From NCBI GenBank assembly GCA_963744345.1, contig CAVUTD010000017.1, forward strand, positions 62,001 to 126,000: a stretch of DNA of 64,000 nt, given 5' to 3'. Within the stretch, counting starts at the first letter, position 1; each line of letters starts with the position of its first letter. A program made the translations under genes and the position numbers. Origin of the DNA: DASTFP01 sp963744345 (GTDB lineage Bacteria > Verrucomicrobiota > Verrucomicrobiia > Chthoniobacterales > Terrimicrobiaceae). This document shows, piece after piece, positions 47,776-55,889 of this stretch. The notes beneath the pieces were generated by a model. It ran no database searches. It was given only the letters and a program-made list of their open reading frames with translations, and was not told the origin of the DNA.

Positions 47776-48216
47776 ATGAACCCCAAATCTACCGCCGACA
47801 TCATCAATGACTTGCTTCAAGTCTTGAAGTCCGGGGAAGAAGGGTTCCGCAAGGCAACAGAAGCCGCCAGAGATCCGGACCTCAAAAGCGTGCTCACCGA
47901 ATTCGCAAACGAGCACGCGGAGATGGCCGAGGATATCCTGCGAAGTGTGTCCGCAGACGCCACGGAAAAGCCCACGAGGACGAGTTCAATGATAGCAGGC
48001 ATGGACCTGAAGACCTCTCTGACATCAGGCGATGACTTCACGATCCTTGCGGAATGCGAACGTAGTGAAAACCGGACCGTCGAAATGTTCAAAAGGGCCT
48101 TAGATCAAGATCTTCCGAAGGATCTTTCCCGGGCGCTCACCTCGCAATCGCTTCGCCTTCTTCAGGGCCATGAGAAGTTAAGAGAGTTGCGAAACACAGC
48201 GCAACCCACATTGTAA
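47776..48216 (+). CDS. PA2169-like four-helix-bundle protein (DUF2383)
   Basis: 146 residues, a helical bundle of the PA2169/DUF2383 family, distantly ferritin-like. Seen: ADIINDLLQVLKSGEEGFRK, EFANEHAEMAEDIL, and the C-terminal ENRTVEMFKRALDQDLP, with Glu/His placed along the helices. Function in the family is not settled (stress or general protection). Start ATG 47776 gives the family N-terminus; the open frame further upstream is not conserved. Its stop TAA shares its last base with the next gene's ATG, so translation of the two is coupled. Confidence 0.8.
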   Translation: MNPKSTADIINDLLQVLKSGEEGFRKATEAARDPDLKSVLTEFANEHAEMAEDILRSVSADATEKPTRTSSMIAGMDLKTSLTSGDDFTILAECERSENRTVEMFKRALDQDLPKDLSRALTSQSLRLLQGHEKLRELRNTAQPTL

Positions 48217-49163
48217 TGGACGAGATTAGTGATGCTGAGAAGGGGGACGCCGCCCGGGAGACCGCGAGAGCCTTGAAGAAAGGTTTTGCAGAGATCAAGA
48301 CGGCGGAGGATGCCGCGGACGTTTTAGAAGAGCTCGAGACGATCGCCGGCGAGGCAAAGGAAAAGGACATTCCCCACGCGCCACTCGATGTTCAGCCGAC
48401 GGAACAGGCGGACGCAATCAAGGAGGCGGCGGAGACAACGGAATCCACCGAACGCCCCGCCGCCGTGCTGGCGGAAACGGCCCGCCAAGTCGCCGGCTCT
48501 TCCCCCGCTACGCAGCCGGTCCTGGACACCGCGATCGAGAAGGCGGCCGGACAGTCGACGACAGGACGCGCCGAACCCTACGAAGTCCAGCGGGGGCGTA
48601 GCCTCCTCAGAGAGGAACTCATGCGGCGGCTTAAGCCTTTCGACGCGATCGACGCCGGCCTATTTCTCCAGATCAATCACCTGCCCCATCCCAAGGAACT
48701 GGACCGCCTCTTTTCCTGGTACAGTTTGCTCATGACCGGCGGCCACGCCTGGGTCGTCGCGATACTGGTCCACATGCTGATCAATCGACGCCGCGGCTTG
48801 CAGGCGCTTCTTGACGTAGTGCCGGCGCTTTACCTCGCGACTTTTACGGTGGAAGGACCCATCAAAACGTATTGCCGGCGTCGCAGGCCCTTTATCTCCC
48901 TTGTGCGCGCCATCGTGGTGGGCCGCAAACCTGGCAGCTATTCATTTCCTTCGGGCCATAGCGCAGCTGCCTTTGCCGGAGCTGCCCTCTTGCAACATCA
49001 CTACCGTGGCGCCACTCCCTTGTTGTTCGTGATTGCTGCTCTGGTCGCATTTTCACGCGTGTATCTCGGCGCTCACTATCCGGGTGATGTGCTCAGCGGA
49101 AGCTGCGCGGGCACCATTCTTGCCCGAACTTATCAATTTGCGATAAAGAAGCTTTGGGGTTGA
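48216..49163 (+). CDS. PAP2-family membrane phosphatase with long N-terminal extension
   Basis: 315 residues. The first 130 or so are charged, Ala/Glu-rich and probably helical, with no membrane segment. The rest is a type 2 phosphatidic acid phosphatase: KTYCRRRRP (motif 1, KxxxxxxRP), SFPSGHSAAAF (motif 2, PSGH) and SRVYLGAHYPGDVLSG (motif 3, SRxxxxxHxxxD), between five or six hydrophobic helices. It acts at the membrane on lipid phosphates such as undecaprenyl diphosphate or phosphatidate. It starts on the last base of the DUF2383 gene, so the two products are likely needed together. The extension is unusual for the family. Confidence 0.9.
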   Translation: MDEISDAEKGDAARETARALKKGFAEIKTAEDAADVLEELETIAGEAKEKDIPHAPLDVQPTEQADAIKEAAETTESTERPAAVLAETARQVAGSSPATQPVLDTAIEKAAGQSTTGRAEPYEVQRGRSLLREELMRRLKPFDAIDAGLFLQINHLPHPKELDRLFSWYSLLMTGGHAWVVAILVHMLINRRRGLQALLDVVPALYLATFTVEGPIKTYCRRRRPFISLVRAIVVGRKPGSYSFPSGHSAAAFAGAALLQHHYRGATPLLFVIAALVAFSRVYLGAHYPGDVLSGSCAGTILARTYQFAIKKLWG

Positions 49164-49500
49164 AAAAGGGTTCTCTCAAACTGTTTTCAGCAATACTATC
49201 TTGAGAGCGAAGTGAGGAGCCGCTTGCGCTGCTCCCCAGTCAGCTGCTCCCCATTCAATCATATCGTAACGAGAATCAAGGCAGTTGCGTCGAATAGCCC
49301 GAAAAGTATCCCCTGTGCGATGTCTACCCGTAAGAGTGGGGACAGATACGAATAGAGAATGCGAATACCTCGTGGGATACAAACACATACGTAAAAACGC
49401 AAAATGCTGTATGAGATGATGCGCCTGGAAACGGCTTATCTTCTCGTCACCTGGCATCAGCAGCATTCGGCCAAGAGATCTTTCTTCGCACGCTCCTGAG
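49164..49500. other. Non-coding stretch upstream of the MFS exporter
   Basis: 337 bp. Near its start CTCTCAA and TTGAGAG form a widely spaced inverted repeat, and GCTGCTCCCCA occurs twice around 49220-49245. No conserved open frame and no clear promoter can be seen. Confidence 0.35.
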
Positions 49501-50910
49501 ATGGAATCGACCTCGACTTGGTTCGCACTGCGGAACCGCGTCTTTCTTCGCGTTTGGCTGGCAACCATCTTGTCGGCCACGTTCGTGTCGGTCCAGGACG
49601 TGACAGCGACGTGGTTGATGCATGATCTGGGCGCCTCCTTCTCGCTCTCGTTAATGGCGACGGCCACCTCTACGCCCCTCTTTCTCTTCTCGTTGCCGGC
49701 CGGAGTTATCGCTGACATCGTGAACCGGCGGATCGTGATATTAGGAGCCGTGGCATGGCAGGCGGCGTGTTCGGCCGTCCTGGCGCTTGCCGCATGGACA
49801 CAAGTGATCGCCATCAACTCCGTGCTGGTTTGTATTTTCGCTCTGGGGATCGGAATTGCCTTCACCGCCCCGGTGTGGGGAGCCGTTGTTCCGGACATCG
49901 TCAGTAAGGATGAACTTCCCTCGGCGATCACCCTTGGAGGCGTGCAGATGAACGTTGCCGGAATTGTGGGTCCGGCCCTCGGGGGCTTCCTGCTGCCTCT
50001 AGTTGGCGCCCCCGTCTTGTTTGCCATCAGTTCGATGACGTTCTTGATTGTCGCTGTGGTCGTATTGCCATGGAAGCCACCCAAAAAGCCGTCAAGGAAG
50101 TTTCGGCAGAACTTCGTCGAATCCTTGATCGGCGCCGTGCGTTACGTCAGGAACTCCACGCGCATACGGGTTATTCTATGCCGAAACTTTCTCTTTTCCC
50201 TCGCCATCTCTGCCATGCCAGCGCTTCTGCCGGTGATCATGTTCGGAGAATTGAAATGTTCCCCCCGTCAACTTGGGCTTGCGTTCACCTGCGTGGGGGC
50301 TGGATCCCTCTCAGCCGCGGTGCTTTTTCTTCCGTACCTTAGGCAACGCACCTCGCCCAATGCGATCACCTCCATCGCCATGGCCCTGATAACTCTCGTG
50401 TTCGTTGCCATGGCATTCCTGCGGACACCTAATCTTCTGATGATATACGCCTTGCTAGCCGGTGTCGCATGGACGCTTGTCGCCACCGAACTTTGGCTGG
50501 TTGCCCAGCGTGTGATCTCAGGGTCCATTCGGGGTCGAATGAACGCCCTTCTTATCATGGTGGGCCAGGGAGGCATCGCGTTGGGTTCAATCCTGTTGGG
50601 AATGGGCGCGGCCAAGGCTGGCCTTCATCTTACCCTCGTGGCCGCCGCTGTGCTCGCGTGTATCGTCCTGGGACTCGGATACCGCCTCTCAATAAACTTC
50701 GAAGATGGAGAAAGCGTCGAAACACCAGTGACTCCACCAGAAGAGTTGACGCAAGACGAAGTGGAGGCAATCGGCTACTACATCACTTCACTATCCCGAA
50801 TCACGGGCTACAGTAAGGATGTCGAGTTGCGAAACCGAACCCATCCGGCGTGGTGGACGAAGAACAAAGATCGCTCTAAGAAACAGGAACCGATTCCTCC
50901 GAGCCACTGA
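49501..50910 (+). CDS. MFS exporter of the EntS/MFS_3 type
   Basis: A 469-residue major facilitator. Seen: RVWLATILSATFVSVQDVTATWLMHDLG (split by the first helix), the loop PAGVIADIVNRRIVILGAV (the G-x-x-x-D-R/K-x-G-R-like signature between helices 2 and 3), and PALGGFLLPLVGAPVLFAIS. About twelve hydrophobic segments are followed by an unusual soluble C-terminal tail of roughly 70 charged residues. The family exports siderophores and drugs; here the substrate is unknown. Transcribed alone. Confidence 0.88.
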   Translation: MESTSTWFALRNRVFLRVWLATILSATFVSVQDVTATWLMHDLGASFSLSLMATATSTPLFLFSLPAGVIADIVNRRIVILGAVAWQAACSAVLALAAWTQVIAINSVLVCIFALGIGIAFTAPVWGAVVPDIVSKDELPSAITLGGVQMNVAGIVGPALGGFLLPLVGAPVLFAISSMTFLIVAVVVLPWKPPKKPSRKFRQNFVESLIGAVRYVRNSTRIRVILCRNFLFSLAISAMPALLPVIMFGELKCSPRQLGLAFTCVGAGSLSAAVLFLPYLRQRTSPNAITSIAMALITLVFVAMAFLRTPNLLMIYALLAGVAWTLVATELWLVAQRVISGSIRGRMNALLIMVGQGGIALGSILLGMGAAKAGLHLTLVAAAVLACIVLGLGYRLSINFEDGESVETPVTPPEELTQDEVEAIGYYITSLSRITGYSKDVELRNRTHPAWWTKNKDRSKKQEPIPPSH

Positions 50911-51039
50911 GAGGATAAGGTTGATAAGACCCCCTCGCCGCTGGGGAACAACGCCTTCCCAGGCCGGCTATACTCCGCTCGTGCTTGGTGAAGTGCGCAG
51001 CGCTCTTTAAGAAATCGTTGCGACTGTTGACCAAAAAAT

Positions 51040-51596
51040 CTAGCGGTGAACGGTTCCTCGTTTTGCGCTCGCGACTCCTCTCTTGACAACTTCTAAGGCG
51101 CGCTCGGGTCCGAATCGACCCTGAGGCATGAACTGTTTGTCTCTGAGTTGGTTGTAAGATACAAAAAAATGTTCCATTTCTAAGAGCAACTCTTCGGGAA
51201 GCTCCTCCAGAGAGCGAATTCTCTGATGGCGTCGCGATGCCACGGGTACTGCAATAAGCCGATCGTTCCGCTCTTCTGTGCCGTCCTTCATCCTTTGACT
51301 GCTTCGATGACTCCAACCAATCGACATTTTACGAGGCACCCAACGAACGTCGGCGCATCCATAAGAACCAAGAGATCCAAAGGATCGCCGTCTTCACCGA
51401 GGGTGCCGGGAACAAAGGCAAATTCGAAGGGAAACTCGAACCCTGCCGGCATAGCAAAACCTAGTTGGAAGACTTGCGCCTGCGGGTCAAAGGTGAATTT
51501 GTTGCGGCTGCCTTGTGGCGTCTCAACAATTGCATGGATTTCGCCGGTCTTCTTGACAATGGGCGGGAACTTGCGGCGCAAAGCACGAATGTCCAT
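51040..51596 (-). pseudogene. ppa: Soluble inorganic pyrophosphatase, single frameshift
   Basis: Family I inorganic diphosphatase, which drives biosynthesis by hydrolysing pyrophosphate and is usually essential. The N-terminal part (VETPQGSRNKFTFD, then GEDGDPLDLLVLMD, the metal-binding signature) reads to GVIEAVKG and a stop at 51288. One base missing in the TTT around 51294-51296 then puts the remainder in another frame (KDGTEERNDRLIAVPVA, then HFFVSYNQLRDKQF), which ends normally at 51040. The active-site acidic residues are all present. Because the gene is normally indispensable, a sequence error is quite possible, or a second copy exists. The start could also be 51689. Confidence 0.83.
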
Positions 51597-52001
51597 GCCA
51601 AGCAATCGAGTTTGCCCTGGCTGTTGCGTGTTTTGATTGTCCGCAGCAAGCTCGCGTTTTCGTTGCGAGGTCACAAGCCAAGCCGGCAAGACAATCCCTC
51701 TCAGGACAGAGACTGCTTTGCGCGCGCGTTGCCATCCGAGTCAGCAATTGCGCGACGCGTAATTAAACTTCAATGCGCCCCAAGCCCCACCTCATCCCCG
51801 GATCGTCCAGTGAAGCGCTTACAGCCAGTTGGCTCGTTCAATCGGCATAGGCAGTAACCGGTTCGCCCCAGCGTAGAGCAAACATTCGCCGTCCTTCGAG
51901 TTGGATTGACCCCCGGCAGGAGTTTAGATACGGGGTTGGTGGTAGCGACCATATGACGTCTATATGGTCTCCAGCTTCTCTTAACCAAATCGCCTAAAAT
52001 C
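51597..52001. other. Mostly non-coding stretch
   Basis: About 400 bp between divergent genes (pyrophosphatase and SWIB protein). The first 93 bp could encode an N-terminal extension of the pyrophosphatase. Beyond that I see no conserved frame, no stable hairpin with a T-tract, and no promoter I would defend. Confidence 0.35.
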
Positions 52002-52274
52002 ATGCCAAAGACAAAATCCGCCCGCAAGCCCAACGCAGCTTTGATGAAGCCTGTGCAACCTGATGAGACACTAGCCAAGATCGTGGGAGCGAAACCGCTT
52101 CCCCGCAGCGAGGTGACCAAAAAGGTTTGGGATTACATCAAGAAGAACAAATTACAGGACGCAAAGAAAAAGACGCTGATCAATGCTGACGATTCCCTTA
52201 AAGCTGTTTTTGGAGGCAAGAAGCAAGTCACCATGTTCGAAATGACCAAACACGTCTCCGGGCATGTGAAATAA
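52002..52274 (+). CDS. SWIB/MDM2-domain protein
   Basis: A 90-residue protein made almost wholly of a SWIB domain after a basic tail: LPRSEVTKKVWDYIKKNKLQ, then INADDSLKAVFGGKKQVTMF and EMTKHVSGHVK. SWIB domains belong to eukaryotic chromatin-remodelling complexes. Among bacteria they are mostly found in Chlamydiae and Verrucomicrobiota, where chlamydial SWIB is linked to topoisomerase. The basic N-terminus (PKTKSARKPN) suits nucleic-acid contact. A DNA- or chromosome-associated role is inferred. Confidence 0.9.
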   Translation: MPKTKSARKPNAALMKPVQPDETLAKIVGAKPLPRSEVTKKVWDYIKKNKLQDAKKKTLINADDSLKAVFGGKKQVTMFEMTKHVSGHVK

Positions 52275-52988
52275 CAGGCCAACGCAACCTCTACCGGCGG
52301 GCTGCCGAGTTGCCGCCCGCGCGAACCACCCGCGCCAGGAAATGGCGGATCCTGGGCCGCGCAAAGCTCGCGTCAGGCCAAATGTCCAGGCATGCTGCCG
52401 GCTTGATCCAGGCTCTTGGCACCCAACCCAGAACTGGCGAACAGAACCCTTTCTTACGACAAACTTGAAGCCTCGTCCCATTCGCCAAATGCCGAACGAG
52501 AAAATTGCAATCCAGCGCAGCGGGCAAATGGCACGGGCGGCGCGACCGAGCAATGCTTCAGACCGATACCGCTATGGTATGGTAGTTCCAGAAAGGGTCA
52601 AGTTATTCATTGATGCTTATTGAATGACCGCCACTATGTGGTGAGCAGCCGCAGCGGACAAGTTTGCTGATCTCCCGCCCCCTTTGGCTGCCTACGATCT
52701 TAGCATCCTCAAAAAAGTCAGGCGCGATGGCAATGAATCTTCGCCGGAGGGCGTGTCCTCTTATTTTCGGACAGCCGCGGGACAAAATGGTTCTTGTCGG
52801 CGTTCGTTTTCACGCGATGCTCCTTGGCACTTGGCTCCGTTTGTCATTCGCGCGGACGTCCCGCCGGTGGTTCTTTGTTATCGCTCGGGTTTACGTATCC
52901 CGGAGTTGCCCATGGCAGCGGCAAGTGCTACAAGTTTCTGCCACGATCAGATTGCCGACGCACACGCTGGCATTCAGAAAACAAGGCC
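52275..52988. other. Long stretch without a recognisable gene
   Basis: About 710 bp between the SWIB gene and the tRNA. Open frames exist on both strands (for example minus 52152-52553 and plus 52664-53029), but none shows family motifs or a good ribosome-binding site, and the first runs antisense across the SWIB gene. No hairpin or repeat stands out. Confidence 0.4.
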
Positions 52989-53061
52989 GGGGTCTTAGCT
53001 CAGTTGGTAGAGCGCCTCAATGGCATTGAGGAGGTCAGGGGTTCGAATCCCCTAGGCTCCA
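52989..53061 (+). tRNA. tRNA-Ala (anticodon GGC)
   Basis: A 73-nt cloverleaf. Acceptor GGGGUCU pairs with AGGCUCC (with G-U pairs), the D arm is AGCUCAGUUGGUAGAGC, and the anticodon stem CCUCA/UGAGG holds the loop AUGGCAU with anticodon GGC. The T arm is AGGGG-UUCGAAU-CCCCU and the discriminator is A. The CCA is not encoded directly after it. A second copy of the 3' end, with CCA, lies 126 bp downstream. Confidence 0.95.
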
Positions 53062-53186
53062 GAAACCCGGCCACTGTCAGGATCTCTTCGGCCCGGCGGA
53101 TGAGAACTCGAGTCCGACTCCGCTGCGCGATAGCGCATCGATCGGACGAAGCTGTTTCGTAGAGCCCGACGCACGTCGGGACAATT

Positions 53187-53200
53187 CCTAGGCTCCACCA
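53187..53200 (+). repeat. Displaced copy of the tRNA-Ala 3' end
   Basis: CCTAGGCTCCA at 53187-53197 repeats exactly the last 11 bases of the tRNA gene (53051-53061) and is followed by CCA, which the tRNA gene itself lacks. The bases before it (AATT) also resemble the tRNA (AATCCC). This is what is left when an element inserts in a tRNA 3' end and is later lost, or an attachment-site pair around a small remnant. No integrase gene lies between the copies (126 bp). Confidence 0.55.
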
Positions 53201-53218
53201 TTTCAATGGTGGAGTTTT
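53193..53218 (+). terminator. Rho-independent-type terminator
   Basis: CTCCACCATT at 53193-53202 pairs perfectly with AATGGTGGAG at 53205-53214 across a 2-nt loop, followed by TTTT. The stem is 10 bp. It sits downstream of tRNA-Ala and overlaps the displaced copy of the tRNA end. It probably ends the tRNA transcript. A second, smaller hairpin (CCCGACG/CGTCGGG, about 53165-53180) lies just upstream. Confidence 0.7.
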
Positions 53219-53387
53219 GCGGAGCAAAAAAATTCCAACCCTTGATTAGAGGGCCGTGCGAGTTGCTTCGACTCGTCGGAGGCGCAAGATGCTTCCAAAC
53301 TTGAGAATCGCGGACCAAGGCAACGATCAACCTCCCAAATCTGGCTGATAAAAGTGCGGCACGGAATTTCTTCAGCTACCTTCTGCG

Positions 53388-54335
53388 ATGGCAATGCAAG
53401 CACAGTTTCCAAAGGAGCAATCCGACGAAGGCGAGTTCACACGACAGGAGGATGCATTCCGCGAACTCGTTTCCTCCGACGGATCGACACCTTATCCCGC
53501 AGTCGCGCAACGCTACCATCTTTATGTGTCCCTGGCTTGTCCTTGGGCGAGTCGAACAGTGATCGTCCGAAAATTGATGGGCCTCGAGGAGACAATCGGT
53601 ATCACTGTCCTCGACCCGGTGCGGGATGAACGTGGCTGGGCTTTTCGTGAAGGACCGGACTATAGTCGCGATCCGGTGAACGGATTCGCATACCTGAGCC
53701 AGGCGTACGCCGCCAGCGATCCAAACTTCGACGGTCGGGTAACAGTGCCTGTGCTCTGGGACAAGGAAAAGCGCAGGATTGTTAATAACTCAGAGGACGA
53801 CATCTGCAGAATGTTTAATGAGGTCTTCCGTAATTTCGGCAACCGTTCGGTCAACTTGTTCCCGAAGGATGTCGAGATCGAGCATGCGGAGATCTCGGCC
53901 TACATTTACGAGAACGTGAACAACGGGGTTTACAGAGCTGGCTTCGCGACAAAACAAGCAGCGTATGAGAAGGCGTGCCGCCGGCTCTTCGATGCCCTCG
54001 ATCACCTGGAGGCGCGGTTGGCAACTCGAAGGTATTTGCTCGGCCAGCGCATCGTCGAAGCGGATTGGCGGCTGTTTTGCACGCTTGTCCGCTTCGACGC
54101 GGTTTATCATGGCCATTTCAAGTGTAACGTTCGCCGAGTCGTTGATTATCGGAATCTCAATGCCTATCTCCTCGATCTTTACCAGCAGCCCGGGATCGCT
54201 GAGACCGTCAATCTTGATCACATCAAGCGGCACTACTACGCGACTCACACCGATATCAACCCGACCGGCATTGTCCCGCTCGGTCCAGCGCTCGATTTTA
54301 CGCAACCACACCAGCGCGAGCGGTTGATCACCTAA
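53388..54335 (+). CDS. Glutathionyl-hydroquinone reductase (GST Xi family)
   Basis: A 315-residue glutathione transferase of the YqjG/PcpF type that reduces glutathionyl-hydroquinones. Seen: the catalytic cysteine in YVSLACPWASRTVIVRKL, the following LDPVRDERGWAF, VPVLWDKEKRRIVNNSEDDI (glutathione-binding Glu-Ser-like region), and the C-terminal helical domain ending in HYYATHTDINPTGIVPLGP, characteristic of the family. ATG 53388 or 53394 may be the start. It is convergent with the SDR gene, whose 3' end is 6 bp away. Role inferred: quinone or xenobiotic detoxification. Confidence 0.93.
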   Translation: MAMQAQFPKEQSDEGEFTRQEDAFRELVSSDGSTPYPAVAQRYHLYVSLACPWASRTVIVRKLMGLEETIGITVLDPVRDERGWAFREGPDYSRDPVNGFAYLSQAYAASDPNFDGRVTVPVLWDKEKRRIVNNSEDDICRMFNEVFRNFGNRSVNLFPKDVEIEHAEISAYIYENVNNGVYRAGFATKQAAYEKACRRLFDALDHLEARLATRRYLLGQRIVEADWRLFCTLVRFDAVYHGHFKCNVRRVVDYRNLNAYLLDLYQQPGIAETVNLDHIKRHYYATHTDINPTGIVPLGPALDFTQPHQRERLIT

Positions 54336-54341
54336 AGAAAG

Positions 54342-55034
54342 TCACCAGGGGATCTCCTTGCGCCGTTGGAGAAACTTGCCCCTGATGTTCCCAGGGGCTT
54401 CAGTCGCAAGCCATACAATGGTATCCGCCCCCTCTTCAACGGACAGCGTGGCGTTGGCCCCGCCCATCTCGGTTCGTACCCAGCCCGGACAAACCGAATT
54501 AACAGCAAGGTTTGGAAACGCTGCTGCCAAAAGGCTGGTCACCGCGTTGAGCGCGGTCTTGGACAGGCAATAGGCTGGCGCCCAAGTGTCCATCCCTTCG
54601 CTCAGCTGTCCACCGCCGCTCGACACGTTTATGATGCGGGGCGCACGGCTTCTCGAGAGCAAAGGCAAGAAGGCTTGTGTGACGAGCAATGCGCCGAGCG
54701 CGTTTGTTTGAAACGTCTTTAACACCGTGTCTGCACTAACCTCGGCAATGGCAGTATCTTCTTGCAGGAGTATGCCGGCATTGTTGACGAGCACATCCAG
54801 ATGCTCCGCGCCTTGGCTAACCGCGGGCACAGCGGCTGCGATGCTCTGAGCATCGGACACGTCAAACGGGACAAAAGTCGCCCTTGCGCCGGCCTTCTTG
54901 AGCGTGTCGGCAGCAGGTAGACCCTTCTGAGGATCTCTGGATCCAACAAAAACCTGAAATCCCTTGGCGCCGAGCTGACGCGCGACTTCGTATCCAATCC
55001 CTCTGTTCGCTCCGGTGACCAGTGCTGTTTTCAT
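54342..55034 (-). CDS. Short-chain dehydrogenase/reductase (carbonyl-reductase-like)
   Basis: A 230-residue classical SDR with all key residues: TGANRGIGYEVARQLG (TGxxxGIG), VNNAGIL, catalytic serine in INVSSGGGQL, and YCLSKTALNAV (YxxxK). The variant resembles carbonyl-reductase-like SDRs with a PG motif (CPGWVRTEMGG). ATG 55034 follows directly on a normal start region. The quinone-handling GST beside it (convergent) suggests a shared detoxification theme, but they are not in one operon. Substrate unknown. Confidence 0.93.
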   Translation of the reverse strand: MKTALVTGANRGIGYEVARQLGAKGFQVFVGSRDPQKGLPAADTLKKAGARATFVPFDVSDAQSIAAAVPAVSQGAEHLDVLVNNAGILLQEDTAIAEVSADTVLKTFQTNALGALLVTQAFLPLLSRSRAPRIINVSSGGGQLSEGMDTWAPAYCLSKTALNAVTSLLAAAFPNLAVNSVCPGWVRTEMGGANATLSVEEGADTIVWLATEAPGNIRGKFLQRRKEIPW

Positions 55035-55171
55035 GAATTGCGGTCAGTTGATTCAAATATAGCTGGAACGGTAGGTCCCATCGTGAACATGCAATCAACG
55101 ATCTGGGTGCAATGCGCAAGGTCGATTGCAGTGCAAGGGCACTCCTGCTGTCGGCGGCCGACAAGCTGAAC

Positions 55172-55774
55172 TCAAGCGGGCCTCATCATTTCGAAGCGAT
55201 CGCGCGTGCGGCAATACCAATGAGGGCTGGCCATGCGGCCAATCGCCGAAAAAAGTTCGCTGCGGATTCTCAGCGTTTCGGGATCGATCAGATCATCTCG
55301 CACATGGACGCGCTTCACCAAACCGATGATCAACCGATTATCTCCAATCTGCAAGGTTCCCCACTCCACACATTCCAAGCTGGCCGGAGACTCAGCGATA
55401 CGGGGAGGAGAAACAACCGAGGACGCTCGTGTTGACAGGCCCGCGACGTTCAACTCGCTCGTACCGTATGGGACCGACGCAGCCGTGCGGTTCATCGACT
55501 CAGCGACGTCTTCATCCACCAGGTTGACGACAAATTGGTGCATGAGTCGAATATTGCGTGCGGTATCCTTTGGAGTGCCGTCCTGCCGATCTCCTGGGCA
55601 AAAGCCGACAATTGGCGGGCTGGAGCCGAGGACATTGAAGAAACTGAAGGGTGCTGCATTAACAACCCCTTCCGCGTTGATGGTCGTGACCCAGCCGATC
55701 GGTCGCGGCACAACCAATGCTACCAACACAGCATAAGAGCGGGCAGCGTGCTCGCCTTCAAGATCGAGTTCCAT
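55172..55774 (-). CDS. Flavin reductase family protein (FMN-binding split barrel)
   Basis: A 200-residue flavoprotein of the flavin reductase-like/FMN-binding split-barrel family. Seen: RPIGWVTTINAEGVVNAAPFSFFN (strand and flavin contact), PPIVGFCPGDRQDGTPKDTARNI, and QFVVNLVDED. Such proteins supply reduced FMN to two-component monooxygenases or act as quinone/other reductases. It lies 137 bp upstream of the SDR on the same strand, so the two may be co-transcribed. Confidence 0.9.
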   Translation of the reverse strand: MELDLEGEHAARSYAVLVALVVPRPIGWVTTINAEGVVNAAPFSFFNVLGSSPPIVGFCPGDRQDGTPKDTARNIRLMHQFVVNLVDEDVAESMNRTAASVPYGTSELNVAGLSTRASSVVSPPRIAESPASLECVEWGTLQIGDNRLIIGLVKRVHVRDDLIDPETLRIRSELFSAIGRMASPHWYCRTRDRFEMMRPA

Positions 55775-55889
55775 AGAAAGTTATCCCACGGGTTGCACAA
55801 ATTCGCACCGCTTGGAACTAACCCCATCGGGCGCCCCTGTAAACTCCACACGCTCTTACCTGACATGGCGCAGCAGGTTGGCAGGATAA

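Noticed and set aside
52152..52553. Minus-strand open frame across the SWIB gene and the following gap
   Set aside because: It overlaps a well-supported gene antisense and contains no family motif.
53052..53200. A second tRNA gene after tRNA-Ala
   Set aside because: Only the 3' end (with CCA) repeats. No 5' acceptor strand or anticodon arm can be folded upstream of it.
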